From NCBI RefSeq assembly GCF_051020985.1, contig NC_135001.1, forward strand, positions 16,981,896 through 17,045,895: 64,000 nt of DNA, given 5' to 3'. The position numbers and the translations under genes are program-made. Shown here in pieces: positions 63,807 to 64,000 of this stretch; position 1 is the first letter of the stretch, and the number at the start of each line of letters is the position of its first letter. Source of the DNA: Nomia melanderi (Eukaryota; Arthropoda; Insecta; Hymenoptera; Halictidae). The notes below the pieces were generated by a model. It was not told where the DNA came from and searched no databases. It saw only the letters and a list, made by a program, of their open reading frames with translations.

Positions 63807-64000
63807 TTAAAAAACAAATTATGAAATAAGTATAGAATAAGATTCTTTTATATCATACTTCGTTCTCGGGATAATCGTGTTTAGGTTTGCTGAATGAACA
63901 TAATGAAATGGTGACAGTTGATATGTCTGTTGATAATTTACTGTTTCTACTTGTAACCATTAATGCGTGCGTAATGGATGAACACTCGAAGTTGCTCATC

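Noticed and set aside
1..64000. tRNA genes, rRNA, conserved insect microRNAs and CRISPR arrays
   Set aside because: A read-through for B-box-like motifs, common microRNA seeds and regular spaced repeats found none. A covariance-model scan could not be run.

Overview
The window looks like a gene-poor stretch of an animal nuclear genome, most likely an insect and probably a hymenopteran (bee-like). This is inferred from a mostly AT-rich background broken by short CpG-rich blocks, from a BEL/Pao retrotransposon (a lineage restricted to animals), from a mariner remnant, and from many small TTAA-flanked elements. I could not support any host protein-coding gene, tRNA, rRNA or known microRNA. Unrecognised exons of a large-intron gene could still be hidden in the GC-richer blocks.

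The only intact genes belong to one full-length BEL/Pao LTR retrotransposon on the + strand (35481-42781). It has two 768-bp LTRs that I read as identical, a 5-bp target duplication (GTTCC), a primer-binding site that fits tRNA-Tyr, a polypurine tract, a 460-codon gag and a 1304-codon pol. Pol carries protease, reverse transcriptase, RNase H, integrase and a C-terminal DUF5641-like region. Gag and pol lie in the same frame and are separated only by a UGA stop followed by CUA, a context known for stop-codon readthrough. The element looks very young and possibly active. A much older BEL/Pao protease-region remnant lies at 30063-30355.

The rest is non-coding DNA seeded with small elements. I recognise six TTAA-flanked miniature elements of one terminal-repeat type (5002-5174, 5179-5358, 13556-13756, 21257-21470, 52741-52956, 56598-56829), a second type in two close copies (50158-50400, 58714-58951), and single elements at 914-1116, 11839-12050, 23747-23939 and 63293-63806. 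The TTAA flanks and terminal inverted repeats suggest piggyBac-type transposase mobilised them. A different element with ACAGGGTGT ends and an internal hairpin occupies 53680-54457. A mariner transposase remnant is at 29168-29356 (-).

Other structure includes a 152-bp-period tandem array (10018-10390), an internally duplicated element at the right edge (63293-63806), a (CA)19 microsatellite (8906-8943) and a G-run (17324-17337). Regions by content: 1-9999 AT-rich with small elements and GC-richer islands; 10-30 kb similar; 30-35.4 kb BEL remnant and GC-richer blocks; 35.5-42.8 kb the intact retrotransposon; 42.8-64 kb AT-rich DNA with GC-rich islands and the remaining miniature elements.
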